Positions 60,386-64,000 of a stretch of DNA of 64,000 bases are shown one piece after another (position 1 is the first letter of the stretch; each line of letters starts with the position of its first letter). Source of the DNA: JAQGMV01 sp035626595 (lineage in GTDB: Bacteria; Pseudomonadota; Gammaproteobacteria; Burkholderiales; SG8-41); assembly GCA_035626595.1 (NCBI GenBank), contig DASPNJ010000133.1, positions 61,843 to 125,842 of the forward strand. Direction: 5' to 3'. The position numbers were made by a program, and so were the translations under genes. The notes below the pieces were generated by a model. The model was given only the letters and a program-made list of their open reading frames with translations. It was not told the DNA's origin and made no database searches.

Positions 60386-61361
60386 GCAGAGCCTCTCCCA
60401 ACGCCCGCCTGATCGCCCGCTTCGCCAGCTCGATCTTGAACGCGTTGTGCGGGTACCCATGCGCGCCGTCGAGATACGCGTCCGCCACACACCTGAAGTT
60501 TTCTTCCGTCGGCGGCCGGCCCACGAGCAGCGCCTCGGCCTCCCGCACGCGCCATGGCTTGTGCGCGACACCGCCGAGCGCGATGCGCGCCTCACGAATC
60601 GCGCCGCCGTCGATCTCGAGGGCGGCGGCGACGGACACCAGCGCGAACGCGAACGACACGCGGTCGCGGATCTTGAGATACGCGCAGTGCTCCGCGAAAC
60701 CGCGCGGCGGCAGATCGATCGCGGTGATGAGCTCGTCCGGCGCGAGCACGTTGTCGATGTGCGGCGTATCGCCGGGCAGCCGATGGAATTCGGAAAACGC
60801 AATCGCACGCTCGCCGGCCGGCCCGCTCACCCGCACCACCGCTTCAAGCGCCGCGAGCGCGACACAGAAGTCAGATGGGTGCACCGCGATGCACTGCTCC
60901 GAGTGCCCGAGTACTGCGTGGATGCGATTGATGCCGCCGATCGCGCCGCAGCCCGAGCCCGGCTCGCGCTTGTTGCACGGCACGGCGGTGTCGTAGAAAT
61001 ACCAGCAGCGCGTGCGCTGGAGCAGGTTGCCGCCGTTCGTCGCCATATTGCGGATCTGCGCCGATGCACCGGCGAGGATCGCCTTCGAGACGAGCGGATA
61101 GCGCCGCCGGACCTCGTCGTGATAGGCGGTCTGCGCGTTCGTCGCGAGCGCGCCGAGACGCAGCCCGCCGTCCGCGGTCGGCTCGATCGATTTCAGCGGC
61201 AGACGCGTGATGTCGATCAGGCGCGGGGGCCGCGCGACGTTCTCCTTCATGAGGTCCAGAATGTTCGTGCCGCCGGCGATGAACCGCGCGCCGCGATGCC
61301 CTGCGATGTCTCGCAGCGCTTCGCCCACATCGGACGCGCTGGCGAACGTGAACGGATTCAT
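60372..61361 (-). CDS. Molybdenum hydroxylase FAD subunit with extra 4Fe-4S site (PaoB-like)
   Basis: A 329-residue FAD-binding subunit. FAD segments: FIAGGTNILDLMKENVARP and TNGGNLLQRTRCWYF. Four cysteines in RCWYFYDTAVPCNKR, GSGCGAIGG and SEQCIAVH match the insert that carries a 4Fe-4S cluster in PaoB/YagS, not found in xanthine dehydrogenase. ATG 61361 is chosen over ATG 61394, with a GGATGAG site upstream. It starts 7 nt after the FeS-subunit gene and overlaps the large-subunit gene. Confidence 0.9.
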   Translation of the reverse strand: MNPFTFASASDVGEALRDIAGHRGARFIAGGTNILDLMKENVARPPRLIDITRLPLKSIEPTADGGLRLGALATNAQTAYHDEVRRRYPLVSKAILAGASAQIRNMATNGGNLLQRTRCWYFYDTAVPCNKREPGSGCGAIGGINRIHAVLGHSEQCIAVHPSDFCVALAALEAVVRVSGPAGERAIAFSEFHRLPGDTPHIDNVLAPDELITAIDLPPRGFAEHCAYLKIRDRVSFAFALVSVAAALEIDGGAIREARIALGGVAHKPWRVREAEALLVGRPPTEENFRCVADAYLDGAHGYPHNAFKIELAKRAIRRALGEALHEPR

Positions 61362-61368
61362 GTGCCGC

Positions 61369-61908
61369 TCATCCTTCGACGGGCTCGGGACCAACGGGCG
61401 GAGCCGATGCGCTGTGCGGCGGTTGTTCCATCACCGCCTGAATCGCATCGACGATGTTCGTGTACGCGGCACAGCGGCAGAGATTGCCGCTCATGAGCTC
61501 GCGAACGTCGTCGGCGTTGCGCGCGTGCCCTTCGCGTATGAGCCCGACGGCGGACATGATCTGCCCCGGCGTGCAATAACCGCACTGCAGCGCGTCGTGC
61601 TCGACGAAGGCCTGCTGGAGCGCGTGCAGCGCGGCGTCTCCGCGCAAGCCCTCGATGGTCGTGATCTCGGCGCCGTCCTGCATCGCGGCGAGCGTGAGAC
61701 AGGACAGCACGCGCTCGCCGTCACGCAGCACCGTGCACGCGCCGCACTGCCCGTGATCGCAGCCCTTCTTGGTGCCGGTCAGGCCCAGCCGCTCGCGCAG
61801 GAGATCGAGCAGCGACGTCCACGGCTCCACCTCGAGCGCGTGCGTCTCACCGTTGATGCTGAGGGTGACGGGGACCGGCGCCGGCGGCGCGGAAGAAGCG
61901 TCTTGCAT
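61369..61908 (-). CDS. Molybdenum hydroxylase 2Fe-2S subunit (PaoA-like)
   Basis: A 179-residue subunit with two 2Fe-2S clusters: GCDHGQCGAC with a later SCLTL, and QCGYCTPG with LCRC. There is no twin-arginine leader, unlike E. coli PaoA, so this complex is probably cytoplasmic. ATG 61908 is taken; GTG 61914 is an alternative. The last residues (PPVGPEPVEG) are encoded by a fragment of a dispersed repeat and are absent from the usual fold. Confidence 0.92.
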   Translation of the reverse strand: MQDASSAPPAPVPVTLSINGETHALEVEPWTSLLDLLRERLGLTGTKKGCDHGQCGACTVLRDGERVLSCLTLAAMQDGAEITTIEGLRGDAALHALQQAFVEHDALQCGYCTPGQIMSAVGLIREGHARNADDVRELMSGNLCRCAAYTNIVDAIQAVMEQPPHSASAPPVGPEPVEG

Positions 61909-61959
61909 GGGCACTCAGGCGATGCTCCAGAGGCCCGCCTGATGCACACCCCGTGCCGG

Positions 61960-62841
61960 CTAAAACGGCGCCGAGCCTCTCACCGTCGTGCGCCGCATGT
62001 GCCGCCGTTGATGCGGCGCATAGTTCGCGATCGCGTTGTGCTGCGTCGAGCAGTTGTCCCACATGAGGAGATCGCCGACCTGCCAGCGGTGCCGGTACAT
62101 GAAGCGCTCGTCGGTGACGTGTCGATACAGATAGCCGAGCAACTCGTCGCTCTCGTCTTTCGGCATGCCGACGATGCCGACCGTGAAGCCCTCATTCACG
62201 TACAGGCACTTGCGGCCGGTGACCGGATGCGTGCGCACGATCGGGTGCACGACCTCGGGCACGGCTTTTTTCTGATCTTCCTCGAGCTCCACGCGCTTAC
62301 CGCCCTGCTGCATCCGCTGGTAGCGGGCGGTATAGCTGTGCGTCGCCGTGCGCCCGACGAGCTTCGCTTTCACGGCGTCCGGCAGCGCCTCGTAAGCGGC
62401 CGCGGTATTCACGAACAGCGTGTCGCCGAGCGCAACGCCGTTCTCGAACGGGATCTCCACCGAATAGAGGAGTGAGCAGCGCGACGGCTCCGCCGTATAC
62501 GACAGATCGGTGTGCCAGTACTGGCCACCGTCCTGGATGCCGATCGGCCGGCCGTCCTCGATGATGTTGGAGAGCACCAGCACCTCGGGGACCTGCGGAT
62601 CGTTGTACTGCCGCAGCACGTGCACGAGCAGATCGCCGAAGCGCCGGCTGAAGCCGGTGTGCTGCTCGGCGGACAGGTGCTGATCGCGAAACACGAGCAC
62701 GCAATGCTCGTGGAACGCCTCCTCGACGCGTTTGAACGTCGCATCGCTCATCGGCTCGCCGATGTCGATACCGGTAATCTCGGCGCCGAGCGGCTCGCCG
62801 AGCTTGTGAATCGACATGCGGCCGGCTTCGATCGTGTCCAT
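61960..62841 (-). CDS. TauD/TfdA-family dioxygenase
   Basis: A 293-residue dioxygenase with iron ligands H110-x-D112 (WHTD) and H268 (STQH) and R284 as the likely 2-oxoglutarate Arg. It groups with the protein at 8934 (shared GRKCLYVxEG and WDxCSTQH). GGAGGG precedes ATG 62841. Upstream is a palindromic repeat cluster, then a Bug gene on the same strand, so receptor and dioxygenase may be co-transcribed. It lies 51 nt before the FeS-subunit start. Confidence 0.9.
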   Translation of the reverse strand: MDTIEAGRMSIHKLGEPLGAEITGIDIGEPMSDATFKRVEEAFHEHCVLVFRDQHLSAEQHTGFSRRFGDLLVHVLRQYNDPQVPEVLVLSNIIEDGRPIGIQDGGQYWHTDLSYTAEPSRCSLLYSVEIPFENGVALGDTLFVNTAAAYEALPDAVKAKLVGRTATHSYTARYQRMQQGGKRVELEEDQKKAVPEVVHPIVRTHPVTGRKCLYVNEGFTVGIVGMPKDESDELLGYLYRHVTDERFMYRHRWQVGDLLMWDNCSTQHNAIANYAPHQRRHMRRTTVRGSAPF

Positions 62842-62856
62842 TTGTCCCTCCTTTGG

Positions 62857-62978
62857 TGATCGGCTGGTGCGCCATTGGCGCACCCTACGATGCTTCGTGA
62901 TCGGCTGGTGCGCCATTGGCGCACCCTACGATGCATACGGCGACGGCGGGAGAGCGTAGGGTGCGCTGATAGCGCACC
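62857..62978. repeat. Three GTAGGGTGCGC-type palindromes, two in a 41-nt tandem duplication
   Basis: The unit TGATCGGCTGGTGCGCC then ATTGGCGCACCCTACGATGC occurs at 62857 and again at 62898. A third copy in opposite orientation (CGTAGGGTGCGC-TGAT-AGCGCACC) ends at 62978, next to the stop of the Bug gene. This fills the 154-nt gap between the Bug and dioxygenase genes. Confidence 0.85.
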
Positions 62979-62995
62979 GGCGATCGGCCGCAGAA

Positions 62996-63961
62996 CTAGT
63001 CCAGCTTCGCTCCCGACGCCTTCACCACCTTCGACCACTTCGCGACCTCGGCCTTCAAGTATCGCCCGAATTCCTCCGGGCTGTCGCCGATCGCGACCGC
63101 GCCCTGCGCTTCCAGCCTTTCGCGGATCTCCGGCGAATGCACGATCTTCACGATCGCGCCATTCAGCCGCCGGATGATCTCGTCCGGCGTGCCCGCGGGC
63201 GCGAGCACCGCGTTCCACGCGGACGCTTCGAACCCGGGGAATCCCGACTCCTGGAACGTCGGCACCTGCGGCAGCGACGGCGCGCGCTTCGCGCTCGCCA
63301 CCGCCAGCGCGCGCACGCGGCCGCTCTTGATGTGCGGCGTCGCCGACGGCATCGTCGAAATGAGCGCCTGCACCTGGCCGCTCACGAGATCGACGATTGC
63401 CGGCGCGACGCCTTTATAAGGCACATGAATCGTGTCCAGCCCACCGACGCTCGTCTTCAGGAGCTCCGCGGCGAGATGCGACGTGCTGCCGCTGCCCGAT
63501 GACGCGAAGACGATCTCGCCTTTGCGCGCCTTGGCGAGCGAGACGAACTCCTTCACCGTCTTCACCGGCAGAGACGGATGCACGACCATCACGTTGTGGA
63601 CCGCGGCGATGCGCGTGATCGGCGCGAAATCGCGCACCGGGTGATAGCCCATCTTCGGATACAGGCTCACGTTCGTCGAGAACGACGCCGATACCACGAT
63701 CAGCGTGTAACCGTCCGCAGGCGAGCGCGCCGCCAGCTCCGCGGCGATATTGCTGTTCGCGCCGGGCCGGTTGTCGATCACGAACTGCTGCTTGAACGCT
63801 TCAATCAGGCCCGGTTGGATGAGGCGCGCCATGATGTCGGTCGATCCGCCCGGCGGAAAACCGACGAGCATGCGCACGGGTTTGGTCGGATACGTCTGCG
63901 AGAAGGCGGATGCGCATGCAAGCGCGCACGCGGCAATGACGATCGATCTTGATGGGAGCAT
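62996..63961 (-). CDS. Bug/TctC-family periplasmic substrate-binding protein
   Basis: A 321-residue receptor with a short signal peptide (1-21, ending AFS-Q), TYPTKPVRMLVGFPPGGSTD, IDNRPGANS and HVPYKGVA. The ATG at 63961 is preceded by a weak G-poor leader. It is transcribed toward the dioxygenase at 61960. The last 39 nt of the window upstream of it show nothing recognisable. Confidence 0.92.
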   Translation of the reverse strand: MLPSRSIVIAACALACASAFSQTYPTKPVRMLVGFPPGGSTDIMARLIQPGLIEAFKQQFVIDNRPGANSNIAAELAARSPADGYTLIVVSASFSTNVSLYPKMGYHPVRDFAPITRIAAVHNVMVVHPSLPVKTVKEFVSLAKARKGEIVFASSGSGSTSHLAAELLKTSVGGLDTIHVPYKGVAPAIVDLVSGQVQALISTMPSATPHIKSGRVRALAVASAKRAPSLPQVPTFQESGFPGFEASAWNAVLAPAGTPDEIIRRLNGAIVKIVHSPEIRERLEAQGAVAIGDSPEEFGRYLKAEVAKWSKVVKASGAKLD

Positions 63962-64000
63962 TGATTATCGCGAAATCGCGGCACTTACGGTAAGGTGATC

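Overview
The window is 64 kb of GC-rich, densely packed bacterial DNA without tRNA, rRNA, phage or insertion-sequence genes. It looks like a soil or freshwater betaproteobacterium of the Burkholderiales type. The main reason is an extreme expansion of Bug/TctC periplasmic carboxylate receptors (12 full genes, with no TctA/TctB membrane subunits in the window), plus five TauD/TfdA-type dioxygenases, CoA-transferase/acyl-CoA dehydrogenase cassettes and abundant short palindromic repeats. Taxonomy is inferred from gene content only.

Layout. 1-9.8 kb: end of an unknown gene, two convergent dioxygenases, a Bug receptor, a CHASE-PAS-GAF-GGDEF-EAL protein, a SRPBCC protein, a Bug receptor and a divergent dioxygenase. 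9.9-14.1 kb (minus): CoA-ester operon (CMD-like protein, CitE-like lyase, acyl-CoA dehydrogenase, family III CoA-transferase). 14.2-18.1 kb (plus): SDR, amidohydrolase, Bug receptor, MORN protein. 18.1-21.3 kb (minus): His-rich secreted protein, then the operon SDR, alpha/beta hydrolase, cupin, DUF1330. 21.5-29.5 kb (plus): two Bug receptors, MmgE/PrpD, hydantoinase, COG0523 GTPase, DUF3943 protein. 29.5-35.7 kb: AtzH/HpxZ-like protein, an unrecognised two-gene membrane module, CMD protein, DUF2917/LysR pair, an HD-GYP-like protein. 35.9-41 kb: four Bug receptors in a row and a second two-domain CMD protein. 41-45.9 kb: GSA-aminomutase-like aminotransferase, metE and divergent metR. 45.9-48.9 kb: KaiC-like ATPase with hybrid histidine kinase. 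49-56 kb (minus): a cluster with two probable selenoproteins. 56-64 kb: nitronate monooxygenase-like protein, amidohydrolase, three-subunit molybdenum hydroxylase, dioxygenase and Bug receptor.

The most notable content is at 49.0-56.0 kb. Two genes of the UGSC (seleno)protein type carry an in-frame TGA exactly at the U of U-G-S/T-C. In both, the TGA is followed 11-12 nt later by a perfect 8-bp hairpin with a 3-nt loop starting with G, the geometry expected of a bacterial SECIS. One copy is split from a conserved partner protein by an ATGA overlap. In the other copy the partner is fused in frame. Bug receptors sit directly before and after this cluster. Ordinary gene callers would break both genes at the TGA.

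A second theme is repeats inside genes. At least six families of short repeats lie between genes and also supply stop codons, C-terminal tails, an interdomain linker and, in three Bug receptors, the hydrophobic core of the signal peptide.
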